Source: Mycolicibacterium llatzerense (lineage in GTDB: Bacteria > Actinomycetota > Actinomycetes > Mycobacteriales > Mycobacteriaceae). From it: a stretch of DNA of 33,414 nucleotides. Below the pieces are notes generated by a model that ran no database searches, was not told the origin of the DNA, and worked only from the letters and a program-made list of their open reading frames with translations. This document shows, in pieces, positions 15,694 through 24,199 of this stretch (the stretch's first letter is position 1; each line of letters opens with the position of its first letter). A program made the translations under genes and the position numbers. The stretch lies in contig NZ_JXST01000054.1 of assembly GCF_000878195.1 (NCBI RefSeq), positions 1 to 33,414 of the forward strand, given 5' to 3'.

Positions 15694-16956
15694 TCACGGG
15701 TTGGGGCGCGGTCGGTCGTCGATTTCGCGGCTTGGCTCCACGGCGTCGTCGAGGTCGTCGTGCGCGCGTACGTCTGACGGGGCTGGTTCCTTCGTCCCCC
15801 GTGCCAGCAGCAGGACTGCCAGTCGTGGGAAGACGATGACCGACAACAACCCCGCGGCGACTAGCGCTGCGTAGTTGGCCGGTTGCATCAGGCCCAATTC
15901 CACGCCGATGCCCCCGGCCACCACCGGAATGCTCAGCGAGGTGGCTTGCAGCAGACCTACGGCCACGACGTCGCGGCTTTGGCCGAGCAACGGTCGGTAG
16001 AAGACGGCCGGCAAGGCACGCACGACCAGGAGGGCGACGAGGAAGACAGGGATCTTGGCCAAGGAGGACACCTGGTCGACGAGTGCTCGAACGTCGAGTG
16101 ACACGCCGGTTGCGACGAAGAAGAACGGGATGAAGACGCCAAATCCGACTGCATGCAGCTTGGTATAGAACTGGGTGTGGGTCATGTCGTCGTCGCGGTC
16201 GAGCATGGTCAACGCAGCCCCGGCAAGGAACGCCCCCAGGATTGACTCGAGGCCGAATGCCGTGGCGAGAGAGGCGAAGACCAGCAGCAGCGCGACGGTT
16301 CCGCGGACTCGGATCTCGGCGGTGGTGTCCTGCAAGTCGAGCAGCGTCTTGCAGACGGTGTGGGCACGCTCCAGGCCGAGAACGACGACGATGACGGCAC
16401 CGGTGAATCCGAGAAACGCCGCCAGCAACGTCAGCTTGGCCCCCACCCCCGCCGACGTGTCTTCTGAGAACAACAGGGAGAGAAGGATGATGGGCACTAT
16501 TTCGGCAATCGACGCACCGGCCACGATGACTTGCCCTGCTCGGGTCTCGACGATCCCTGCGTCCTTCAGGACCGGAAGGATAATGCCGAGTCCGGTTGCC
16601 GAGAGGATCACGGCCATCAGCACCGGCGACCGAGCCAGGCCCAACATCCCCAGGCCGACGCCTACGGCCACCGCGAGGACGAACGACACCACGAAGGCGC
16701 CCGAGGCGCGCCGCAGCACTGGCCCCTTCAGCTGGCGGACGTCGATCTCCAGCCCGGCGAGCAACAGGAGGAAGCTCAAACCGATCGTCGAGAGCACCTG
16801 CAGCGCAGCGTCCATGTGCACCCAGCCGAGCACCTGTGGGCCGACGATGACGCCCAGGAGGATCTCGAGCACGATCGCAGGCACGGGCAGTCGGAGCACC
16901 TTGACGCTGAGCGGTGACAGCAATGCCACGACCGCGACGATCGCTACCACAGTCAA
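15694..16956 (-). CDS. Cation/proton antiporter, CPA2 (Kef/NapA-like) family
   Basis: A polytopic inner-membrane exchanger of about 420 residues with roughly 12 hydrophobic segments, the Na+/H+ exchanger fold. Typical stretches are PAIVLEILLGVIVGPQVLGW near the N-terminus, FLLLLAGLEIDV (helix 3), SATGLGIILPVLKDAG and ESILGAFLAGAAL. The hydrophilic C-terminus is short with no RCK/TrkA-N domain, so it is a KefB-like core only. The start is uncertain. An ATG at 17043 would place operator site C inside the coding region and add an uncharacteristic polar N-terminus. An AGGAAGGA lies just before an ATC at 16965, and the next usable start is TTG at 16956. Which ion it moves (K+ or Na+) is not visible. 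Confidence 0.85.
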   Translation of the reverse strand: MTVVAIVAVVALLSPLSVKVLRLPVPAIVLEILLGVIVGPQVLGWVHMDAALQVLSTIGLSFLLLLAGLEIDVRQLKGPVLRRASGAFVVSFVLAVAVGVGLGMLGLARSPVLMAVILSATGLGIILPVLKDAGIVETRAGQVIVAGASIAEIVPIILLSLLFSEDTSAGVGAKLTLLAAFLGFTGAVIVVVLGLERAHTVCKTLLDLQDTTAEIRVRGTVALLLVFASLATAFGLESILGAFLAGAALTMLDRDDDMTHTQFYTKLHAVGFGVFIPFFFVATGVSLDVRALVDQVSSLAKIPVFLVALLVVRALPAVFYRPLLGQSRDVVAVGLLQATSLSIPVVAGGIGVELGLMQPANYAALVAAGLLSVIVFPRLAVLLLARGTKEPAPSDVRAHDDLDDAVEPSREIDDRPRPNP

Positions 16957-17008
16957 CGAGACGATGTGCGGATCCTTCCTGGCCGTGCCGCAGGAGCGGT
17001 GTGCGTAC

Positions 17009-17024
17009 TGTACCTCAAAGTACA
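17009..17024. promoter_or_regulatory. TetR-type operator candidate (site C), extended palindrome
   Basis: TGTAC ctcaaa GTACA, flanked by AC and GT so that seven bases per arm pair (17007-17026). It sits 53-68 bp upstream of the chosen antiporter start, a typical repressor position. Confidence 0.6.
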
Positions 17025-17350
17025 GTTGCCGACACGGCTCCATTAGGCGGCATCTCGGCAGTGACGAATGCGACGTCGAGACGGACCGTCAGACCACGCA
17101 TCGGCTAGATCGGTCTCATGGAGCGGCCCACAGCTCTGTCGCGGCGCCTACTTCGCTGGCCTCAGAAGATGCTGAGGGGTCGGCATCGGTACCTACGGCC
17201 TCACTGCTAGGACCGGTCACCCGCTGCCGCTGCCGGGTGCGGCCATCCCCGCGCCCTGGCCGGACGTCGACGAGGACGTCGACACAGCAGCGTGACCGGG
17301 TCTTGAGGAGAGTACGGTGCACCGAAAGGTGCGCTCCGGGGTGCGGGGAG
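17025..17350. other. Intergenic stretch, nothing recognised
   Basis: No convincing gene. It contains a short tandem duplication of GGACGTCGAC near 17262-17284 and leads into the IS3 remnant. Confidence 0.4.
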
Positions 17351-17379
17351 CGGCCCGAAAAGCGGAACAGCCACAACGA

Positions 17380-17600
17380 CTGTCACCACGTCCCAGAACG
17401 ACTTTCACCGACCCCCGAAACCGATGATCATCAAATTCGTCGACACGATTCGATCCAAAGGTGCTGCGGTCGAGTCGATCTACCGGAGTCTGCGTGAACA
17501 GGGCTGCCAGATCGCCACGCGCACCTACCGGGCCTGGCGCAGTCGCCGACCTGCCGCTCGCCCTGCCAGGGTGGCTGCACAGCCTACGTCTCCACCATCG
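17380..17600 (+). mobile_element. IS3-family transposase remnant (orfA end and orfB start)
   Basis: From the ATG at 17424 the first 40 or so residues (FVDTIRSKGAAVESIYRSL, then REQGCQIATRTYRAWR) match the start of the IS3-type OrfB found in mycobacteria (pattern: FVD...G.AVES..R.L.EQG.QIA.RTYR.W). Just upstream, DFHRPPKP in the same frame recalls the ELDRP end of OrfA, which joins OrfB by frameshifting. The DDE catalytic core is entirely missing and no inverted repeats could be paired. It is a relic indicating past insertion here. Confidence 0.65.
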
Positions 17601-17660
17601 CTTGGTTGACCAACCTGTGCGAGCAGTCCAGCTGGACCTGCGACATGGCACCGTCCACGC

Positions 17661-18932
17661 TTAGTTCGCTGCCGGCCACGAAGCTGAATTCGGCGGATGC
17701 CAGGAATAGTGCTCTGGCCGCGGCGGCATCGTGTCGTCGAGCCAGTCGAAGATACGCCCGACGGCGAGTCGTTGGGCACCCGAGTGGCAGTGCTCGGCGG
17801 CACCTTCGGTGGCGGTGAAGGTCAGCAGCTTCTTCGGTGCGGTGAGGTGCTCGTAGAGGCGCCTCGGCTCTGCTTCACGCGACTCATCGCCGGCGAAGAA
17901 CAGGTCTTCAGCGGCTTCGCAGACCAATACGGGGCAGGTGATTTGTTCGGCGATCCCGTCCATGACGTTGTATTTCAGTAAGGCCGCAAGGAACTGGCGG
18001 TCGGTCTGGACGCCCATCGCGTACCGGCCGTGGTCGTAGGCCCAGCGGATGACGGGACTGTCGTCGCGGGCGGCGGCGATCAGTTCGTCGAGTTCCTCGT
18101 CGTGGTCGGCAGTGGCCCTCCTGGAGATCTCCACGCGGTCCAGTTCGAGGAACGTGGTGATGGCGGTGCTCCCGTCGTAGACGCCGTCGACGGCCACCAC
18201 CGCGGCCAGTCGCGTTTCGAAAGCTGCTGCTCGGGGTGCGAGCATGCCGCCAAGACTCAGGCCGAGCAGGGCGATGCGCGCCGGGTCGACGGTGGGGTCG
18301 GTGAGCAGGAAGTCCAGCACGGGACCGACGACGTTCTCCCAGTCAGGACGGAATGGCAGCTTGTCGCGGTGGATTGCGGTCGCCTGGCCTGGCCCGTCGA
18401 AGGTCAGGACGTGGTAGCCGCGTTCTTGACCTCCGACGGCTCCGAAGAAGTGGAGCTCCTCGGCGCTGCCGTCGAAACCGTTGTGCATGACGAGCGTCGG
18501 CTTTGGCCGCTCACCCGATGCCCGGTAGAAGTAGCCACTGAGAGTCGTTTCCCCGTAGGGGATTTCGACGGGTTCGACCGCGGCGAGGTGGGCGATCGCA
18601 GAACGGAAGCAGGCGACACCTCGGGTGAACGCGTGCTCGATGCGCGGGTCGTCGGGGTTGCCGTGCAGGAAGAACTCGGCGGACCGGTAATAGGTCGATG
18701 CGCGAAGGAAGCCGTCGCGGGCGCTGACGGGATGAGCTGCGCGGGCTTCGGCCTCCACCCGCTCCGCCGTGGCGAGCCAGGCGTCGTGCCAGCTGTCGTA
18801 GTCGCCTGCCGTGATCTGAGATGCGGTCGCGACTACCTCGCCGAAGTCTGCACCACCGTAGCTGGCATGCCCGATGACGCGCAGTGTCTCGAACCAGAAC
18901 TGGACGTCGTCGTGAAATAGCAACTGTTTCAT
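17661..18932 (-). CDS. Alpha/beta hydrolase, 2,6-dihydroxypseudooxynicotine hydrolase-like
   Basis: A serine hydrolase of 423 residues with a helical N-terminal cap (1-120) and an alpha/beta-hydrolase domain. The nucleophile is S226 in LLGLSLGGM, the oxyanion-side segment is HNGFDGSAEEL, the acid is probably D343 in EAAEDLFF, and the histidine is H381 or H383 in AAEHCHSG. The N-terminal cap and size resemble hydrolases that cleave C-C or ester bonds in aromatic catabolism; the substrate is not predictable. The ATG at 18932 has AAGGAAA directly before it. The same frame runs on upstream into an NmrA remnant (an ORF opening at 19322), which is not part of this protein. It is the last gene of the snoaL-nmrA-hydrolase operon. 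Confidence 0.85.
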   Translation of the reverse strand: MKQLLFHDDVQFWFETLRVIGHASYGGADFGEVVATASQITAGDYDSWHDAWLATAERVEAEARAAHPVSARDGFLRASTYYRSAEFFLHGNPDDPRIEHAFTRGVACFRSAIAHLAAVEPVEIPYGETTLSGYFYRASGERPKPTLVMHNGFDGSAEELHFFGAVGGQERGYHVLTFDGPGQATAIHRDKLPFRPDWENVVGPVLDFLLTDPTVDPARIALLGLSLGGMLAPRAAAFETRLAAVVAVDGVYDGSTAITTFLELDRVEISRRATADHDEELDELIAAARDDSPVIRWAYDHGRYAMGVQTDRQFLAALLKYNVMDGIAEQITCPVLVCEAAEDLFFAGDESREAEPRRLYEHLTAPKKLLTFTATEGAAEHCHSGAQRLAVGRIFDWLDDTMPPRPEHYSWHPPNSASWPAAN

Positions 18933-18944
18933 TGGATTTCCTTT

Positions 18945-19468
18945 GTTTTCGAAGGTGCTGAAGCTGCGAGCGGGTCGGCCGGCGATTCGCTCGACGGTGT
19001 CGGTGACGCGGTCTTCGTCTCCGTCGGCGATGGCGACGTCCATGGCGGCGAGGACCGTGACGAATGCGGCGGGTACGCCGTGCGCGGCGATGCGGCTAGC
19101 GACCTTCTCCTCCGAGACGGACCGGTGCCGGACGGTGTGACCGGTCAGTCGGGTGAGGATGTCGGCGGCATCGGTGTAGGTGAGTGCCGCAGTCCCGGTC
19201 AGGATGTGCTCGGTGTCGTGCGCGGCGTCGTCGAGGAACGCCGCTACCAGGGGCACCGGATCACCGATGGATGGGTGCGATGAGGTAGATCGCGGAGATG
19301 CCTTGCAGCGCTTCGTTACCAAGTCTCTTGGTCGGCCCAGTCGAGCCGAAGCTGCCCGGTTGTGGTGGTTTTTCGTGTCTCAGGCGAGTCGACGCCGCGT
19401 CCGGCCAGGAGGTCCGCCGCCCTGCTGCCGGTCGTTGCGGTGGCTCCGGTGACCAGGACTCTACTCAT
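18945..19468 (-). pseudogene. NmrA-like NAD(P)-binding reductase, frameshifted and internally deleted
   Basis: The N-terminus is intact: MSRVLVTGATATTGSRAADL has the Rossmann GATGxTG-type motif. It continues as GQLRLDWADQETW and then hits a stop near 19327. The next segment, ALQGISAIYLIAP, is in another frame, and a second shift leads to GDPVPLVAAFLDDA. That joins directly to the C-terminal part HILTGTAALTYTDAADILT. About 100 residues normally between these two are missing. The C-terminal frame has no stop of its own and runs into the hydrolase. The ATG overlaps the end of the SnoaL gene. Confidence 0.8.
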
Positions 19469-19898
19469 GCGTCGACCCGGGAAACGCGTTCAGCAGTTCC
19501 TGCGCGCCACCCATCACCTCGGCAGCTGCCGCTGGGCTCCAGTAGTCACGGTAGGACTGGATTTCACCGTTGCGCACGCTGATCACCGCGATGTAGGTCA
19601 TCCGGTACGGCGCCCCGGTGGCGATGACGGTCCCGGTGGCCTCGAATTCGACGATCACCACGTCCGGATCGACACTCTGATGGATCACCGGTCGAGGGAT
19701 GTCCTTGATCTGCAGGATGTCCGGGTAGCCACTCAGGTACTCCGCCACCGCCGCACGTCCCTGCACTCGAGTCGGAAAACCGGGCGCGGCGAATGGGAAT
19801 TCCAGCACGCCCTCCTCCGCCCACAGCCCGGCGAAACCGGCCATGTCCTGTACGAGCAGCAGTTGTAATGCGCGGCGAACGACTTCGTCAGACGTCAT
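19461..19898 (-). CDS. SnoaL-like / nuclear transport factor 2-fold protein
   Basis: A 145-residue cone-fold (NTF2-like) protein. Such proteins act as polyketide cyclases, isomerases or small-molecule hydrolases, or only bind ligands. Visible features are the N-terminal helix with FAGLWAEEGVLEFPFAAPGFP, the pocket segment RVQGRAAVAEYLSG and the C-terminal strands YIAVISVRNGEIQSYRDYWSP, all typical. The start at 19898 has GGGAGAG upstream. It is first in an operon with the broken nmrA and the alpha/beta hydrolase, under a strong palindrome at 19916-19932. The trio resembles a small aromatic or ketone catabolic unit. Confidence 0.8.
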   Translation of the reverse strand: MTSDEVVRRALQLLLVQDMAGFAGLWAEEGVLEFPFAAPGFPTRVQGRAAVAEYLSGYPDILQIKDIPRPVIHQSVDPDVVIVEFEATGTVIATGAPYRMTYIAVISVRNGEIQSYRDYWSPAAAAEVMGGAQELLNAFPGSTHE

Positions 19899-19915
19899 GA
19901 TCTCTCCCACCTACG

Positions 19916-19932
19916 GACGGTACTGTACCGTC
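19916..19932. promoter_or_regulatory. 17-bp palindromic operator candidate upstream of the snoaL operon
   Basis: GACGGTAC T GTACCGTC, a perfect 8-bp inverted repeat about a single base. It begins 18 bp upstream of the SnoaL start. Another GGTACCGTC half lies near 19966-19974 and a 12-bp palindrome CATCGTACGATG near 19986-19997. The geometry differs from the TGTAC-N6-GTACA sites. The likely repressor is the adjacent divergent tetR, now a remnant. Confidence 0.6.
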
Positions 19933-20019
19933 TCGTCCATTCCACGACCATACATGGTTGGGTCGGTACCGTCTCGCCCTACTGGCATCGTACGATGTTG
20001 ACTTGCCGATCACAGACCG

Positions 20020-20170
20020 GCGCCGCCGTCTACAACCACGGAATCACCGCGGCAATCCGCGACACGGTCATCGACGAGTTTGCCGAGCGGAGCTTCGCGA
20101 AGTTGTCGATTGAAGCCGTGATCCGTCGGGGCTGAGGTCGGCGCGCTCTACCGGCGCTGGGCCGCGCTCT
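20020..20170 (+). pseudogene. TetR-family regulator N-terminal remnant
   Basis: AIRDTVIDEFAERSFAKLSIEAVIRRG is the first half of a TetR helix-turn-helix (family: EEL.E.GYA.LSIEAVA.RAGVGK). It stops at a TGA, and in a shifted frame VGALYRRWAAL continues the recognition helix (family: GVGK.ALYRRW). Nothing of the ligand domain follows. It lies divergent from the snoaL operon, the usual place for its repressor. Confidence 0.7.
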
Positions 20171-20277
20171 AAGTTCGCTTGCCTGGAACAGGCTGGCACC
20201 AAGCGCCGAATACAAGCCTGCTCAAAGAAAGAAATGAGTCGTTGATTCTGCTGCTGTCTCGCTAGGCTCCTTGGCTC

Positions 20278-22008
20278 ATGGCCGACCCGCTAGGCATCGC
20301 TGCCCAACTGTTGTCGCCGGCGTTCGCAAAAGTCGCCGGTGCGCCCGCCACAGATCCGGTCGTGCGTGCAAGCGATCACGCCGACGCTCAGGCCAACGGC
20401 GCGTTGGACGTGGCACGACGGCTGGGCCGCAACCCTCGAGAGGTCGCCGGGGAGATACTCGCCGCGACCGGTGCCAACCCGGTGGCGTCACTGGACGTCG
20501 CAGGGCCAGGTTTCATCAACGTCACCTTCCGCGGCCCGTTCCTCGACGAGCAGGTGACGCTGATGTCGCAAGATTCCCGCCTCGGTGTGCAGTTGCCAAC
20601 CACGCTTGAAACCGTCGTCATCGATTACTCGGCACCCAACGTCGCCAAGGAGATGCACGTCGGTCACCTGCGGACGACCGTCATCGGCGACGCATTGGCC
20701 CGCCTCTACGGCTTCGATGGCCACCGCGTCATCCGCGAGAACCACATCGGCGACTGGGGCACCCCGTTCGGCATGCTCATCGAGCACCTCATCGACGAAG
20801 CCGGCACCGCCACCGTCGCCGACTTCGCCGTTGGTGATCTCGACGCGTTCTACAAGCAGGCCCGGCTCAAGTTCGACGAGGACCAATCCTTCAAGGCGCG
20901 GGCGCGGGAGCGGGTCGTTAAGCTCCAAGGCCGTCGGGACCCGCAGACCACGGCACTGTGGAGTGTCCTCGTCGCTGAATCCACCAGGCACTTCAACGAG
21001 CTGTACGCCAAACTCGGCATCCTGTTGACCGACGACGACCTCGCTGGTGAGTCGACGTATCAGTCCCTGATGCCCGACGTCCTCACCCGGCTGGAGAGTG
21101 CGGGTCTGCTCATCGAATCCGACGGTGCCAGAGTCGTATTCGTGCCCGGGTTCACCAACCGAGAGGGCGCGCCTCTGCCGCTGATCGTGCAAGCCCGCAC
21201 CGGTGGGTTCAACTATGCGACCAGCGACCTCGCCTGTGTGATCGACCGGGTGGAGCGCGTAAAGGCGACCCTGCTGCTCTACGTCATCGGCACCGAACAG
21301 TCACAGCACCTGCAGATGGTGTGGGCGGTGGCGGAGATGGCAGGGTGGCTGCGGCCACCTGTGCGGCCCGTACACGTCAACTTCGGCCTCGTCCTCGAAG
21401 CCAACCGCAAACGCCTGCGCAGCCGCAGCGGAGACCCGATGAAGTTCATCGAACTCGTCGACGAAGCGATCCAGCGTGGGCGCCGTCTAGTCGCGGACCG
21501 CTCACCCAACCTGCCCGACGACGATGTAGGCACTCTCGGTCGGGCGATAGGTCTGGGTGCGTTGAAGTACGCCGAACTATCCACTGACCGGATCAAGGAC
21601 TACGTCTTCGACTGGGACCGGATGCTGGCCTTCGACGGCAACACCGCGCCCTACCTACAGTACGCTCACGCCCGTATCCACAGCCTCCTCAACCGCGCAG
21701 GTCTCACCCCAACAGCTCTGCACGGGAGCGTGTTTCACATATCTACACGCCATGAGCGGAAACTCGCGCTGCGGCTTCTGTCCTACGACGGCGCCGTCCG
21801 GGACACCATCGAACGCTGCGCACCCCACCGGCTGTGCGCGTACCTCTTCGATCTCGCCAGAGATTTCACCGCCTTCTATGAGAACGACCCCGTTCTCGCT
21901 GCTGAAAGCGGGATCCGCGAGAGCCGGCTCGCACTAGCCGGCCTGACTGCGCGAGTACTGGCGCATGGCCTCACACACCTCGGAATCGCTGCACCGGAAC
22001 GGATGTAG
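20278..22008 (+). CDS. argS: Arginyl-tRNA synthetase, stand-alone copy
   Basis: Class I synthetase that charges tRNA-Arg. It has 576 residues. The N-terminal additional domain ends near residue 100. The HIGH-type motif is HVGH (127-130) in the signature SAPNVAKEMHVGHLRTT. The KMSKS-type loop reads NRKRLRSRSG (around 376-385). The anticodon-binding DALR domain includes YLQYAHARIHSLLNRAG and LFDLARDFTAFYENDPVL. In mycobacteria the housekeeping argS usually precedes lysA-hom-thrC-thrB; none of these is here, and the flanks are pseudogenes. This is therefore probably a second, acquired copy (inference), such as those that confer inhibitor resistance. The ATG at 20278 has only a weak ribosome-binding site. 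Confidence 0.9.
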   Translation: MADPLGIAAQLLSPAFAKVAGAPATDPVVRASDHADAQANGALDVARRLGRNPREVAGEILAATGANPVASLDVAGPGFINVTFRGPFLDEQVTLMSQDSRLGVQLPTTLETVVIDYSAPNVAKEMHVGHLRTTVIGDALARLYGFDGHRVIRENHIGDWGTPFGMLIEHLIDEAGTATVADFAVGDLDAFYKQARLKFDEDQSFKARARERVVKLQGRRDPQTTALWSVLVAESTRHFNELYAKLGILLTDDDLAGESTYQSLMPDVLTRLESAGLLIESDGARVVFVPGFTNREGAPLPLIVQARTGGFNYATSDLACVIDRVERVKATLLLYVIGTEQSQHLQMVWAVAEMAGWLRPPVRPVHVNFGLVLEANRKRLRSRSGDPMKFIELVDEAIQRGRRLVADRSPNLPDDDVGTLGRAIGLGALKYAELSTDRIKDYVFDWDRMLAFDGNTAPYLQYAHARIHSLLNRAGLTPTALHGSVFHISTRHERKLALRLLSYDGAVRDTIERCAPHRLCAYLFDLARDFTAFYENDPVLAAESGIRESRLALAGLTARVLAHGLTHLGIAAPERM

Positions 22009-22536
22009 AACGCGCTCGACTGCACCCAGCGCGTGGCAATGACCCCACCCTCGTTCCTAGGTAGGAGACCGATCAGACCCGTTCTCGGATCGAGCATTCT
22101 CCTAAAATGGGGCCAGGGTGTTCGGAACTGGGCCGATGCCGAATGATTTCGTGCCTCCTAAGCAGTACTCCCCATAGCCCGCTCGCGTGCGGCAGGTACG
22201 GGTGCGCTGATCACGTTGCCTGACGGACAGGTGGTGATGTGGCTTTACCACTACCAACCCTCCCCCGAAGGCAACGTCACCCTGAACCGGAGCGTAACGG
22301 CACTGTCGGACATCTGATTCGTCTACTAAATGAGACGGTCTCGATCACGTCGCTGTCAGTCGGACGCATGGGCACGCGGTTTGCGACACCCCAGCTCAAC
22401 GGCGGAGGTCATTCAGGACGTGTGCAGCGACGCACGACCATTTCCACTGTCCGTGCGCACCGCACTCCGACTGATCGAGGGTCGTCGGCTCGGCCAGCCG
22501 AAGTCTGGTGAAGCGTGCGAGCCGGCAGAACGGCTG
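22009..22536. other. Intergenic stretch with a short protein-like fragment
   Basis: On the plus strand at about 22202-22316 one frame reads ALITLPDGQVVMWLYHYQPS and ends TALSDI with a stop. It looks protein-like but has no good start, and the family is not recognised. Nothing else is evident before the amidase 3' end. Confidence 0.3.
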
Positions 22537-23991
22537 CTAAACGGAGAGCTCCGGTCGGCGATCGCCAAGGCCACCCTGGCGTTCCAGGAGCCTACCGAGC
22601 CTCAGAATGGTCGACTCGTCGAACCACTTCGCGACGAGCTGGATCCCGATCGGCAAACTCTCGGAGCTGAACCCGTAGGGCACCGAAAGTGCAGGCAATC
22701 CAGTCAGATTGAATGGAGTCGTCGCACTCATGACGTGGGTCCATGGCACTGCGGTCCCGTCGACTGCAAGTGTCTGCGCGCCATGCGGTGTGGCGGTCAC
22801 CGGATTTACCGGGCAGAGGAGCACGTCGAACCTGCCGAAGTACCCAGCGAACGCCGACCTCAACGCCTCCATCTTCGCCCGAGCGGCGTGGAGCTGGGCG
22901 AACGTAGGGTCTTCCATCGCAATCATCTGCGAGCCGACCGGGGTCAGCTCACCCTCCCGCCCGACGGCCAGGTTCTTGACGTATGGGGCCAACTCACCGT
23001 AGACGAACGTAAACAGCGCCGTCGTGGCGTCGGCGTCGTTGAGGAACGGCGCCGCGACCTGCTCCACGTGGCACCCCAGGGCAGCCAGTTGTGACGCCGC
23101 GTCTTCGACAGCGCTGGCGATCTCCGGGTCCACCGGCCCGAACGCTTCGTCGGTGACCCAACCGACCCGGATGGTCTGTCCGGCGAATCTGGTGCTGCCG
23201 GAGTCGATCTCCTTGGCGTGCACGGCGTAACCGTCGAATCCGTCGGGGCCGCTGAGGATTGAATAGCCAAGCGCGACATCGCGAACGGTGCGAGCCATGG
23301 GGCCCACGTGCCACCAGGCTGACGCCATCGGGGCGAAGTGGCCGGTGAACGGTATCCGGCCGTGGGTTGCCTTCAGGGCGGCGACGCCGGTGAATGCGGC
23401 CGGGCCACGCAACGAAATCGCCAGATCGCTGCCGATACCCATGGGCGACATGCCGGAGGCGACCGCGGCGGATTCCCCGCCCGAGGACCCCCCGGGGGTC
23501 CGTTCCAAGTTCCACGGATTGTTGGTGCGGCCCGTGACCGCATTGTCGGTTTCGGTCCACGCCGAGAACTCCGGGGCGTTGGTCTTGGCAAGCAGGATTC
23601 CGCCAGCGGCCTTGATGCGCTTGACCGCGGTAGCGTCGTCGTCGGGGATGAATCCGGCGAAGATCTTGGAGCCACGCTGGGTCGGTATGCCGGCGGTATC
23701 GAGGGCGTCTTTGACGGTGACGGGAACCCCGTGAAGAGGACCCACGTCGCGTCCACCCGCGAGGGCAGCGTCGGCGGCGTCGGCACCGCGCAGCGCTTCG
23801 TCGGCCAGCAGCGTGACGATCGCGTTGATCTTTGGGTTGACCTCGGCGATGCGGTCCAGGTGGGCCTGGACCACCTCGCGGGAGGACACCTGCCTCGAGG
23901 CGATGAGAGCCGCCAGGGCCGTCGCGTCCTGATAATGCAACGCCTCCGAATCCGTTGTGCTTACTGCATTTTGATTCACGGTGCTAGTCAT
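22537..23991 (-). CDS. Amidase (amidase signature family)
   Basis: Hydrolyses carboxamides or related bonds by a Ser-cisSer-Lys triad. The lysine is in PVTVKDALD. The cis-Ser is in the glycine/serine loop TPGGSSGGESAAVASG. The nucleophile Ser is in GSDLAISLRGPA, where the family usually has GGS; here the two glycines are Ala-Ile but the Ser remains. The length of about 485 is normal for aryl or aliphatic amidases of this family. GatA is less likely, because no gatB/gatC neighbours are present and the core is altered. An ATG at 23991 or 23997 starts the frame. It is divergent from a TetR gene across a 208-bp region with paired inverted repeats, suggesting TetR control. Confidence 0.88.
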   Translation of the reverse strand: MTSTVNQNAVSTTDSEALHYQDATALAALIASRQVSSREVVQAHLDRIAEVNPKINAIVTLLADEALRGADAADAALAGGRDVGPLHGVPVTVKDALDTAGIPTQRGSKIFAGFIPDDDATAVKRIKAAGGILLAKTNAPEFSAWTETDNAVTGRTNNPWNLERTPGGSSGGESAAVASGMSPMGIGSDLAISLRGPAAFTGVAALKATHGRIPFTGHFAPMASAWWHVGPMARTVRDVALGYSILSGPDGFDGYAVHAKEIDSGSTRFAGQTIRVGWVTDEAFGPVDPEIASAVEDAASQLAALGCHVEQVAAPFLNDADATTALFTFVYGELAPYVKNLAVGREGELTPVGSQMIAMEDPTFAQLHAARAKMEALRSAFAGYFGRFDVLLCPVNPVTATPHGAQTLAVDGTAVPWTHVMSATTPFNLTGLPALSVPYGFSSESLPIGIQLVAKWFDESTILRLGRLLERQGGLGDRRPELSV

Positions 23992-24079
23992 TCGCATTCC
24001 TGTCTTGAATGGAGATCAGCGACCCGAGATCGGACCGCAGAGGAGCTACCGGCAGCGCTGCAGCCGTCCTGAACCTGGC

Positions 24080-24143
24080 CTATCTGCCGGTAGGTAGACA
24101 AGCTACTCCCGGGCTCCGCACCTGTCTACCTGGTGACAGGTAG
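24080..24143. promoter_or_regulatory. Two inverted repeats between amidase and tetR, operator candidates
   Basis: CTACCTG gtga CAGGTAG (24126-24143) is a perfect 7-bp inverted repeat. CTATCTG ccgg TAGGTAG (24080-24097) is an imperfect copy with the same four-base spacer, 46 bp away. They occupy the divergent promoter region and probably bind the TetR encoded at 24200. Confidence 0.65.
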
Positions 24144-24199
24144 AGTGGGTTGGCGCGAGGTCGTCCGACCCGAAGCGCGATGTGCAGGAGGGACGCGAG

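Noticed and set aside
16175..17497. Plus-strand frame of 440 codons opposite the antiporter
   Set aside because: Mostly antisense to the antiporter, Ser/Thr/Arg-rich and without recognisable domains; only its end overlaps the IS3 relic, in another frame.
17661..19322. A single 553-residue reductase-hydrolase fusion protein
   Set aside because: The N-terminal part is only the tail of a frameshifted NmrA gene, and a strong ribosome-binding site with ATG at 18932 starts the hydrolase; kept as an alternative only.
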